This document shows positions 34,076 to 46,000 of a stretch of DNA of 64,000 nt, piece after piece; position 1 is the first letter of the stretch; each line of letters starts with the position of its first letter. The position numbers and the translations under genes were made by a program. Under the pieces are notes generated by a model. The model did not search any database. It was not told the DNA's origin and saw only the letters and a program-made list of their open reading frames with translations. This stretch comes from Nocardia shimofusensis NBRC 100134 (GTDB lineage: Bacteria; Actinomycetota; Actinomycetes; Mycobacteriales; Mycobacteriaceae), in the NCBI RefSeq assembly GCF_001613125.1, contig NZ_BDBT01000030.1, positions 1 to 64,000 on the forward strand, in the 5' to 3' direction.

Positions 34076-37000
34076 GTGCCGGTCGAGCTGCCGGGCGATC
34101 CCGGGCAGGATGTGCGGCGCGGTCAGTTCGTCGTGGGTGGCTTCGATGTCGTAGCTGGTGATCGGACCGGTGATGTAGGGCCGCCAGCCGTCGGGACCGA
34201 AGACCCCGTCGGTGCCGGGGGTCGGCACCGTGGCGCGGAAGTAGACCGCGTCGCCGTGGAAGACCGGGCGCCGGTAGCCGGTACGGGTGCGGGCCGAAGC
34301 GTTGTAGGAGGCCGCCATCCTGGTGAGGGTGTCGGCGTCGAGCACCTGCGCGCCGCCCATGCGCGCGCCGATGTGTTCGGCGGCTTCTCGCGCTGTGGCG
34401 GTCTCCGGGATGTCGTCGATGCCGAAGACCGCGCCGAAGGTGTGCGCGAACTTTCCCGGCGTCAGCGGTTCGATGCTGTCGCCGTCGATGTCGCCGCTGT
34501 CGGCGTCGAGCAGGGCGAGCACGCCGACCGTCGCGCCGTCGCGTTCGAGCTGGGCCGCCATGGCGTGCGCGATGAGCCCGCCGAACGACCAGCCGAGCAG
34601 GTGATACGGCCCCTCCGGCTGCACCGCCCTGATCTCGGCGAGGTACCGGCGCGCGAATTCCTCGATACTGCGCGCCGACTGCTCGCGTCCGCTCAGGTCG
34701 GGGGCTTGCAGGCCGTAGATCGGGCGGCCGGGGGCGAGAGTGTCGGCCAGGCCGAGGTAGGTCCAGGCCATCCCGGAGGAGGGGTGCACACAGAACAACG
34801 CGGGTTCGCATCCCTCGGTGCGGATCGGCAGCAGCACGTCGAGTCCGAGTCCGGGCGGTGCGCTCGGCGTACTCGCCGCTGCCCGCTCGGCGGCGGCCCG
34901 GCGTTCCTCCTCACCCGCTCGTCGTCCCTCGGGCGTGTGCGCGAATCGCGCCAAGGCGGTGAGGAATTCGATCCACAGGTTCGCCAGCTCGGCGACGTCG
35001 GCGCGCTCGAGGAGAGTGGCGGGGAAGCCGAAACTCGCCTGCAAGCGGTCGCCGACCACCACCGCGTTCACATCGACCTCCACCTGCGCGGGCACGCTCG
35101 GGTGCTCGACGGCGGGCAGGTCGCCCAGGTCATCGGTGGGCAGCCAGCCCAGGCCCTCCAGACCTGCGGGGATGTCGGCGGTGGAGTAGCGACCGAGGTA
35201 GTTGAAGGCGATCCGGCCGGGCAGCGCGTGCGGAAGCTGCTGCGCGGTCTCGGGATTCAGGTAGCGGAGCAGACCGAAGCCGATGCCCTTGTCCGGGACG
35301 GCGCGCAGTCGGTCTTTCACCGCTCGTACGGCTGAGCCCAGCTGGGCCGGGTGGTCGACGTCGCCCGTGGCCAGTCGCACCGGATGGATGGTGGTGAACC
35401 AGCCGATCGTCCGCGACAGATCCGCGCCGGGGATCACCTCCTCCTGGCGGCCGTGGCCTTCCATCCGGACCAGCACGTCGCCGGTGTCGGTGCCCCGTCT
35501 GGACCGCCAGGTCCGCACGGCGCAGGCCAGTGCGGTGAGCAGCGCGTCCTCGACACCGCCGTCGAACAGCGCGGGCAGTGTCGTCAGCAGATCGGCGGTG
35601 GCCTGTTCGGGCACCTCGACCTCGACCTGCTCCAGCACGCCCGCCAGGTCGATGCCGGGATCGAGATCCCTGGTCCCGAAACCGGGGTCGGGGCCGTCGA
35701 GCATGTCGCGCCAGAAGCCGAGTTCGGCTGTGCGCCGCGGGCTGTGAGCGTGCTCGGCGAGCGCGTGCGCCCAGCGCCGCATGGAGGTGCCGGTGTCGGC
35801 GAGCACGGGCCGGTTGCCGGTGGAGACCTGCGCCCAGGCCGCCATCAGGTCCGGCACCAGGATGCGCCAGGAGACGCCGTCGATCACCAGGTGATGCGCG
35901 ACGACGATCAACCGGCCCGAGCGGGGCCGCGCGCCCGCCACACCGATCGGGTCGAGCCAGATGAACCGCAGCACGGCGCCGTCGGCGGGATCGAGGCCCT
36001 CGAGTGCCGTTTCGAGCTCGGTGACCGCGAATTCGCGCAGGTCGACCGGGTCGGCGTCGGCGGGGAACTGCACCCGGCGCACCAGTGCGGACACGTCCAC
36101 CTCGGCCGGATCGCGGGTCGCCAGGCGCCATTGCGACCCGTCGCGGGTGAGCCGCGCGCGCAGCATGTCGTGGCGGTCCAGCACCGCCGCCACCGTCGCG
36201 GTGAGCCCGTCTGCGTCGATGCCCAGCGGCAGTTCCAGCACCGCGGTCTGGGCGAACCGGTCGAAATCGCCGCCGCGGCCGATCATGTAGTGCACGATCG
36301 GCGTCAGCGGCATCTCGCCGATCCCGCCGCCCGGCAGTTCGTCGAGGGTCACCGCGACACCGGCCTCATCGGCGACGGCAGCCAGAGCGCCGATCGTGCG
36401 GTGCTCGAAGACCTGCACCGGGGTGAGCGTGATGCCGGCCGATTTGGCCCGCGAGACCAACTGGATGGCGAGGATGCTGTCCCCGCCGAGCGCGAAGAAG
36501 GAGTCCGTCGCGCCGACCCGTTCGCGGCCGAGCAGTTCGGCGACGATGCCCGCGAGTGTCTGCTCGGTCGGGGTGGACGGCGCGACGTACTCACCGTCCT
36601 CCGCACCGAACACCGGCTCCGGCAGGGACTTCCGGTTCAGCTTCCCGACCGCGTCGAGCGGGATGGCCGCCAGCACCACGAACGCGGCGGGCACCATATA
36701 GCCGGGCAGCGACTCGGCGGCATGCGAGCGCACCCCGGCCACGTCGATCTCGCGGCCGGGTTCCGGCACGAGGTAGGCGGCCAGCGCCGTGCCGCCGCCC
36801 GGACCGCGCACACCGAGCGTGAGGGCGAACTCGACCCCGTCGGCGGCGGCGAGCACCGCGTCGATCTCGCCGAGTTCGACCCGTTGACCGCGCACCTTCA
36901 CCTGGAAGTCGGTGCGCCCGAGGTAATCCAGTTCTCCGGTGCGTGTCCAGCGCACCAGATCGCCGGTGCGGTACATCCGCTCCCCCGGCGCGCCGTAGGG

Positions 37001-40000
37001 ATCTGCCACGAACCGCGCGGCGTTCAACCCCGGCCTGCCGTGATAGCCACGCGCCAGGGCGGGACCGGCCAGATACAGCTCGCCCGCCACGCCGACCGGG
37101 ACCGGCCGCAATCGCGCATCCAGCACCAGCGCGCTCGTGCCCCGGATCGGGCCACCGATGGTGACCGGCTCGCCGGGCGTCAACGGTGCGGAGGTCGCCC
37201 AGATGGTCGTCTCGGTCGGGCCGTACAGATTGATCATGGTGCGCCCTGTCGCCCAGCGCCGCACCAGCTCCGCGCCGACTGCCTCGCCGGCGACCGCGAG
37301 CACCCGCACCGACGGCACCGAGTCCGGCTCCAGCGTGGCCAGCGCCGACGGGGTGATGACCATGTGCGTGACCTGCTGTTCGGCGATCAACTCGGCCAGC
37401 GGCGCACCGCCGAAGACCTCCGGTGGGGCGACCACGCTCGCGCCACCGGAGCCGAAGGCCATGATCGCCTCGAACACCGAGGCGTCGAAACTCGGTGAGG
37501 CGACCTGCAACACCCGCGCGTGCTCGTCGAGCTGCAGGATCTGCCGTTGCGCGACGACCAGATCCGCGATTCCGCGGTGGGTGACGGTGACCCCCTTCGG
37601 GGTTCCGGTCGAGCCGGAGGTGTAGATCATCCACGCCGGTCGGTCGGGCGAGGGGGCGCTGGACTCGGGCGGGCTCGCATCGAAAGCACCGTCCTGGTCG
37701 AGGAGCAGCCAGTGCGCCGATCCCGGCAGATGTTCGCGGTGCGCGGTGCTGGTCAGTCCCAGGACCGCACCGGAGTCGGTGAGCATGTGCTCGATCCGCT
37801 CGCTCGGATACTTCGGGTCGACCGGCAGGAAGGCGGCTCCGGCGCGAGCGACGGCCCAGATGCCGACAAGCAGGTCCGCGCTGCGGGCGAGCCCCAGCGC
37901 GACCACCGTCTCCGGACCCGCGCCTGCCTGGGCGAGCCGTCCGGCCAGCCGGCCGGCGCGCTCGTTCAGCTCGCGGTAGGTCCACCTCCGGCCATCGGCC
38001 ACCACAGCGGTCCGGTCGGGGTGCGCGGCGGCGGTAGCGGCGAACAGGCCGGGCAGGGTGCGGGATTCGTCGCCGCTGTCCGGTCCCCGCGCCGGCACGA
38101 GTGCGCGTTCGGCGGGCAGCAGCAGGTCGAGGTCGCCGACACGAGTGTCGGGGTCGGCGAGCGCGGCGTCGAGCACGGCCAGCCAGCGCTGGGTCATGGC
38201 CTCGGCGGTCGGAGGCTCTAACAGGTCGGTGGCATAGGTCAGGACCGCCTCGATACCGGCCGGCTCGCCGCCGGCCCGGCGCTCCCGCAGGTCCAGGGCC
38301 AGATCGAACTGGGTGGCGTCGCGGTCGAGGTCCTCGACGGCGATGCGCAGGCCGGGCAGTTCCAGGACGGGTTCGACGAAGTTCTGCAGCGAGAGGGTCA
38401 CCTGGAAGATCGGGTGATGGGCGGTGGAGCGCGGCGGGTCGAGGTGCTGGACCAGGCGCTCGAACGGGACGTCGGCCCGGGCGAAGGCCGCCAGGTCGGT
38501 CTCACGGACACCGGCGAGCAGCGCGCGGAAGGACCGATCGGGATCGACGGCCGTACGCAGGGCCAGGGTGTTGACGAACATGCCCACCATGCCGTCGAGT
38601 GCGGCGTCCCCTCGGCCCGCCACGGCGGTGCCGACCAGCACGTCGTCGGTGCTCCCGAGCCTGGACAGCAGCACCGCGAAGGCGGCGTGCGCCACCATGA
38701 ACAGGCTCGCGCCGGACGCGACGGCCAGCTCACTCATCCGCCGATGCAGCTCGGCCGGGACGGTGAACGGCAGGTCAGCGCCCCGCATCGACTGGACGGC
38801 CGGGCGCGGGTGATCGGCAGCGAGTTCGAGCGATTCCGGTGCGCCCGTCAGGGTTTCACGCCAGAACGCCGTCTGGCCTGCGGCCAATGAGGTGGGATCG
38901 TCGTCCGCGCCGAGCAGTTCCCGATGCCACAGCGCGTAGTCGGCGTAGTGCACCGGCAGCGGCGCGAGCTCGGCCGATCGGCCCGCCGACTCCGCCGCGT
39001 AGGCCGCGACCAGGTCGGCCGCCAGCGGCGCCATCGACGCGCCGTCGGCGCTGATGTGATGGACCACCAGCACGATCACGTGCTCGGGCACCGCCTGTTC
39101 CGGTGTAGCCGCGCCATCCTGGATCGACGCCGCATCCTCAGGCCACGCCCCGTTCGGGGAGACCGCCCCGTCCTGGGTAGCCCGCCGGTTCCGGGACCCC
39201 GCCCCGGCCGAGGGATCCGATCCCTCGTTCGGACCGCGACGAGCGCCGGGCCGTTCCGGGTCCGAGGCGGACACGCGCAGCAGCAGTGCGCGCAGGGGCG
39301 GGTCGACGGTCAGATCGAACCCGGCGCTCGCGAACGCCGCGATGCGGGTGCGCAGGTCCGCTCCGTCGGCGATCGTCTCGACCGGTAGTTCCGGTACGGC
39401 GTGCGCGACATCGATCACCACCTGGCGCGGCCCCTCGGCGTCGGCCGGGTACACCGTGCGCAGACTCTCGTGCCTGCGCACCACGGCGGTGAGCGCCCGG
39501 TGCATGGCCGCGGTGTCCAGCGCGCCGGTCAACCGCAGGGCGACGGCGATGTTGTAGGCCGGGGACTCCGGTTCGAGGCGGTTGAGCACCCACATGCGCT
39601 GCTGGGCGGGCGAGAGCGGCACCCGGTCGGGACGCGGACGCGCGGCGAGCGCGAATCGGGCGCGCCGCCCCGGCTCGGCGGGCACCACCCGGGCGGCGAG
39701 CTGCGCGGGCGTGGGCGCGTCGAACAGGTCCCGCAGGGCGATCCCGGCGCCGAGCGCCGCATCGATGCGGGCGACCACCTTGGTGGCGCTGAGCGAATTA
39801 CCGCCCAGGTCGAAGAAGGAGTGGTCGATGCTGACCCGCTCCACCCCGAGCACCTCGGCGAACACCTCGGCCACCGCCCGCTCCACCGGGGTGCGCGGGG
39901 CGAGGTACGGGCGGGCCGATATCGAGAAGTCGGGCAGCGGAAGGGCCTTGCGGTCCAGCTTGCCGACCGGGGTCAGCGGGACATCGTCCAACTCGATGAC

Positions 40001-43000
40001 GACCGACGGCACCATGTACCCGGGAAGCGCCGCGGCCACACGAGTCCGCAGCCGCTCGGTGTCCAGTCGCGCCGGGGCCTGCTGTCCGCCCTTCGCGAGG
40101 ACGTAGGACACGAGGACCGTTTCGCCGGAAGGTCCCGGGCAGCCCAGGGTGGCGGCGTACTCGACCTCGTCGTCGGCCGCGAGCACGGCGTCGATCTCGC
40201 CGAGTTCGATGCGCAGGCCGCGGATCTTGACCTGGAAATCGCTGCGGCCGAGGTACTCCAGCTCGAGCACGGCACCCCCGGGACGCTCGGATTCGACCCA
40301 GCGAACCATGTCGCCGGTGCGGTACATCCGCTCGCCCGGCCCGCCCCACGGGTCCGCGACGAAACGCGCCGCGGTGAGGGAGAAGCGGTTGAAGTAGCCG
40401 CGGGCGATGGCTGGGCCCGCGAGGTAGAGCTCGCCTTCCACGCCGACCGGGACGGGGCGCAGCCAGGCGTCGAGAACCAGCGCGGCGGCGCCGCGGATGG
40501 GGCCGCCGATGGTGACCCGCTCCCCCGTGCGCAGTTCGCCGGGACCGGTCGCCCAGATGCTGAATTCGGTGGGGCCGTAGAGGTTGAGCAAGCGGCGGCC
40601 GGGCGACCACTGCGCGGTCAGCTCCGGCCCGGACGCCTCGCCCGCGACCGCGAGCACCCGCAGGTCGGGCAGCCGGTCGGGGTTCATGGTGGCCAGCACC
40701 GACGGGGTGATGACGGCGTGGCTGACCCGCTGGTCGCGCAGCAGCCGTTCCAGTTCGGTGCCGCCGTAGACCTCTGCGGGCGATATCACCAGGGTGCCGC
40801 CTGCCGCGTGGGCGGACAACAGCTCGAACACCGAGGCGTCGAAGCTCGGGGAGGCGACCTGCAGGGCGCGAGCCGAGGGGTCCAGGTCGAGCGATTCACG
40901 TTGCGCGGTCACCAGATCCGCGATGCCGCGGTGGCCGAGCAGCACCGCCTTCGGTTTGCCGGTGGAGCCGGAGGTGTAGATGAGGTAGGCGACCTGGTCG
41001 AGCCGGATGGCGCCGCCGCGTTCGAGATCGGTGATCGGGTCGTCGGGCACGGTCATGACGCGACGGATGGTGTTGAGGTCGTCGAGCAGCAGCCAGTCGA
41101 TCGTGCTCGGCAGGGTTTCGCCGGTGGCGCGCACGGTCACGCCGATGGGGGCCTTGGAGTCGGTGAGGATGTGCTCGATGCGCTCCACCGGGTGGTTGGG
41201 GTCCAGCGGCGCGAACGCCGCGCCGGTCTTGACCAGCGCCCACACCGCCACCACCGACTCCACCGAGCGGGTCAGCGCGAGCACCACGAACACCTCGGCC
41301 CCGATCCCGCGCCGCAGCAGCACCCGGGCGAAGCGGTTGGACCAGGCGTCGAGTTCGCGGTAGGTCATGGTGTCGGCGCCGGAACGAATCGCGATCGCGT
41401 CCGGGTCGAGAGCGGCCGCGGCGGTGAGGATCTCCGGCAGCGTGCGCGCGGGCACCGACGCCGGACCGCGCACCGGCAGCAGTGCGGCGCGCTCGGCGGG
41501 ATCGCAGTGCTGCAGGGCCGCCACCCGGCGCGACGGGTGCGCGGCGATCTGGTCGAGCAGCGCGACGAAACGGTCGAGCAGTCGCGTGGCCCGCGCTTCG
41601 GGCAGGTGATCGGCCATGTATTTGATCGACAACCGCAGCCGGTCGCCCGGATCGCCGGGTTCGCCGTGCAGCGGAATCACCATGAGATTCAGCGGATACG
41701 GCGTCGCGTCGGTGCCCGCCACGTCCAGCACCCGCATGCCCGCGATGTCGAGGGATTGCGACAGCGCCGCGCGGTCGATCGGGTAGGACTCGAACACGGT
41801 GAGGGTGTCGAACAGTTCGGGCAGCCCGACCGCCTCGTGGATGGCGGCCAGCCCGACGTGCTGGTGGTCGAGCAGCGCGGCCTGTTCGGCCTGCACCCTC
41901 GCCAGCAGGTCGGCGACCTGCTCGGCCGGGTCCAAGCGCACCCGCACGGGCAGGGTGTTGATGAACAGCCCGACCATCTCCTCCACCCCGGGCAGTTGCG
42001 GCGGCCTGCCCGAGACCGTGCCGCCGAACACCACGTCGGTGCGGCCGGTCAGCATGGCCAGCAGCAGCGCCCAGGCCGCCTGCACGGCGACATTGACCGT
42101 CGCGCCCGCCGCGCGGGTGGTGGCCTCGAGCCGCGCGACGGCCGTCGCCGGGAGATCCACCGACACCGTCCCGGATTCGGTGGAGCGGATGCCGGCCAGC
42201 GTCGGCACCGCCCGGGTGGGGGCGTCGATCCCGGCCAGCGCGGCACGCCACACCGCCCGCGAGTCCGTCCCGCCGGCGGCGCCGGCCTCCTGCTGCTCGG
42301 CGAGCCAGGCCAGGAACGCGCGGTACGACGGTGCGGGTCCGAGCACCTCGGTGGGCTGCGCGCCGACGCCCGCGGCGATGTAGACGGTGAGCAGTTCACG
42401 CACCAGCAGCGGCGTCGACCAGCCGTCGAGCACGAGGTGATGGTTGGTCATCAGCAGCGTGTAGACGTCCTCGGATTCGCGGACGAGCTGGAAACGCAGC
42501 AGCGGCGGGCGGGTCAGCTCGAAGCGGGTGTTCGCGTCCACGGCCAGCAGCCGTTCCAGTTCGCGGGCTCTGTCCGCACTCGGCAGCGCGGTGAGGTCGG
42601 TGTCGCGCCAGGAGACCTCGGCATCGGCGAGCACCAGTTGCCGTGGTCCTTGCGGGGTTTCGACGAAGGCCACCCGCAGGTTCTCGTGGCGGTCCACCAG
42701 CACCTGCGCCGCCTGCCGCAACCGGTGCGCGTCGACCCGGCCCGCGAGGGTGAGGCGGGTCTGCACGGTGTAGCCGTCGGCGGTGTCGGTGTCGTAGCGG
42801 GCATGGAAGAGCAGGCCGTACTGCAACGGCGAGAGCGGCCACACCTGCGTCAGATCCGGGTATTCGCGTTCCCAGTCGTCGATCTCCGCTTGGGTGACGG
42901 TGGTGAGCGGGAAGTCCGACGGCGTGTGCCCGCCGGCACCCGGCGCGGCGGCGTGGGCCGCCAGCGCGGACTGGGCCGCGGCCCAGTGCGCGGCGAAGTC

Positions 43001-46000
43001 GGCGACCTCGTCCTCGTCGAGGATGTCGCGCGCGTAGGTCCAGGTGACGTCCAGTCCCTCGCCGCCGAGGATCGCGTTGATGTCGACGACGGCGGGCAAC
43101 GGCGCCCGATCATCGGTGGTCGAGGCGAACCGTCTCGGCATCCAATAGTTCTCGCTGCCTTCGGCATCTCCGGTGACGCGCCCGAGGTAGTTGAACCCGA
43201 TCTGCGGGACCGGCCCGCGGGCGAGCTGCGACGCGGTGTCGGGATTCAGGTGGCGCAGCATGCCGTACCCCACGCCCTTGTCCGGGATGGCGCGCACCTG
43301 CTCCTTGATCGCCCGCACGGCCAGACCCGCCGCCGGGCCGCCTGCGAACGCCTCGTCGAGATCGATGCCGCTCAGATCGAGGGCGAGCGGGTGGACGGTG
43401 GTGAACCAGCCCACCGTCCGCGCGAGATCCGCGCCGGGCAACACCGATTCCTCCCGACCGTGACCCTCCAGCGTGACCAGCGTCCGCGACCGATTCCGCC
43501 ACCGGCCCACCGCCATGGCGAGCGCGGTCAGCAGCACATCGTCGGCGCCGCAATGGAACAACTCCGGCACGGTGTCGACCACCGTGCCCGCGACCTCGGC
43601 CGGCACCACGGTGCGCAGCTCCCCGGCCGTGGCGACCACGTCCCGCGCCGGATCGGCGCCGCGCCGCCCGAGCGGCGGGTCCTCGCCCGCGAGAATCCGC
43701 TGCCACACAGGCAATTCGACGGCCCGCGCCCCGGCCTGCTCGACCAGCGCGCGCGCCCAGCGCCGGAACGACGTCCCGGTCGTCTCGGGTTCGCCGCCCG
43801 CCCACGCGGTCACCAGGTCGGGCAGCAGGATTCGCCAGGAGACGCCGTCGACCACCAGGTGATGCAGTACCAGCCACAGCGACGGGGCCGCGCCGGGATC
43901 GGAGGGCTGGACGAGCGCGAACCGCGCCATCACCCCCGCCGCCGGGTCCAGCCCGTCGGCCGCGGCCTGCACCGCGGCCTCGAGCACACCGTCGCTCGTC
44001 GCGCCGCTGCCGCCGCCGGGAGGAGCAGACGCGATGACGACGTCGATCAGCGCGGCCGCGTCCACCGATCCCGGTTCGGCGACGATCCACTCCCACCCGT
44101 CGCCGCTCGGTCGCAGACGGCTGCGCAGCATGTCGTGCCGGTCGAGCAGCGCCTGCACGGCCGGGACCAGCTGCGCGGAATCGGTGCCGGGCGGCAGGGT
44201 GACGAGCGCGGCCTGGCCGTAGCGGTTCCAGGTCGGCCCCTGCTCGAGCATGGCCGCCACGATGGGCGTGATGTCGACGGGGCCGACGCCGCCGCCCGGC
44301 AGCTCGGTGACGGCGTCCTCGGTGGCGTCGACGGCCACGGCGGCCAGCGCCGCCACGGTCTTGCGTTCGAACACCTCGCGGGCGCTGATGCGCAGGCCCG
44401 CCGCCCTGGCGCGGGAGACCAGCTGGATCGAGATGATGCTGTCGCCGCCGAGGGCGAAGAAGTTCTCGTCCACGCCGACCGTGTCCAGCCCGAGCACCTC
44501 GGCGAACAGCGCCGCGAGCGTCTCCTCGCGCGGGGTGGACGGACCGCGGTGCACGCCGGGGCGCGCGCCGAAATCCGGTGCGGGCAGGGCACGCCGGTCG
44601 ATCTTGCCCACCGGGGTCATCGGCAGCGCGTCGAGGACCATGATCACGCTGGGCACCATGTACGCCGGAAGCGATTCCCCCACAGCGGCTTTCAGCGCTT
44701 CGGGCTGTACCTCGCAACCGGGGGCGGCGACCACGTAGGAGGCCGTCGCCGTGGCTCCGGCGGGCGTGCTCACCCCGATGGTGACGGCCGAGGCCACCTC
44801 TGGCCTGCGTTCGATCGCCGCGTCGATCTCGCCGAGTTCGATGCGGTAGCCGCGCACTTTGACCTGGAAGTCGAGGCGGCCGGCGTAGTCCAGCTCCCAG
44901 CGGTCCCCCGCCGACCGCCACCGGACCAGATCCCCCGTGCGATACATGCGCTTGCCCGGCGCGTAGGGATCGGCGACGAACCGGCCCGCGGTCAGGCCGT
45001 TGCGCCGGTGGTAGCCCCGCGCCACGCCCTGACCGCTCAGGTACAGCTCGCCGACGACACCGGGGGCCACCGGTCGCAGCCAGGGATCGAGTACCAGTGC
45101 TGTGACGCCGGTGGTCGGCCCGCCGATGGTGACCGGGCCGTCCGGGCGCAGCGGTGCGCTCAGCGTCGTGGTGACGGTGGTCTCGGTAGGGCCGTACCCG
45201 TTGAGCAGGCGTCGTCCGGCCCAGCGCGTCACCAGTTCGGGCGGGCAGGCGTCGCCGCCGACGACGACGGTCGCCAGGTCGGGCAGCGTCGCCGGGTCGA
45301 GCGAGCCGACCACAGCGGGTGTCACGTTCAGGCAGGTCACCCGGTGCTCGCGCAGGACGGCCGCCAGATCCTCGCCGCCGTAGGCCGCGGGCGGTACCAC
45401 CGCCACACTCGCCCCGGCCGCGAACGCCACGAGCAGTTCCTCGACGGAGATGTCGAAACTCGGCGAGACCGCGTGGGCGACCACCGAGGAGGCGTCGACG
45501 CCGAACGCGGTCCCCGAGCCCGCGACCAGGTTGGCCAGCCCTCGGTGGGCGACCATCACGGCCTTGGGCAGCCCGGTGGAACCGGAGGTGTAGATCAGGT
45601 AGGCGATCTGGTCGGGACGCACGGGGGCGAGGCGGTCGGCGTCGGTGACCGTCGCCGGGTCCTGGTCGTCGATGATCTCGGCGGTCGCGGTGTCGTCGAG
45701 GATCAGCCAGGTGATGTGGCCGGGCAGCGCCGGTCGCGCCGAGGCCACGGTCAGTCCGGCGAGCACACCGCTGTCGCCGATCATGTGCTCGATGCGGTCG
45801 GCGGGCAACGCGGGATCGATCGGCGTGAAGGCCGCGCCGGTCAGCGCCACCGCCCAGGTCGCCAGCACCGACTCCAGGGAACGCGGAATGGCCACGGCCA
45901 CCGCGGTTTCCGGTCCGGCGCCGTGTTCGATGAGCAGGCGGGCCACCCGCGAGGCGTAGGCGAGGACCTCGCGGTAGGTCATGGATCGCCCGCCCGCCCG

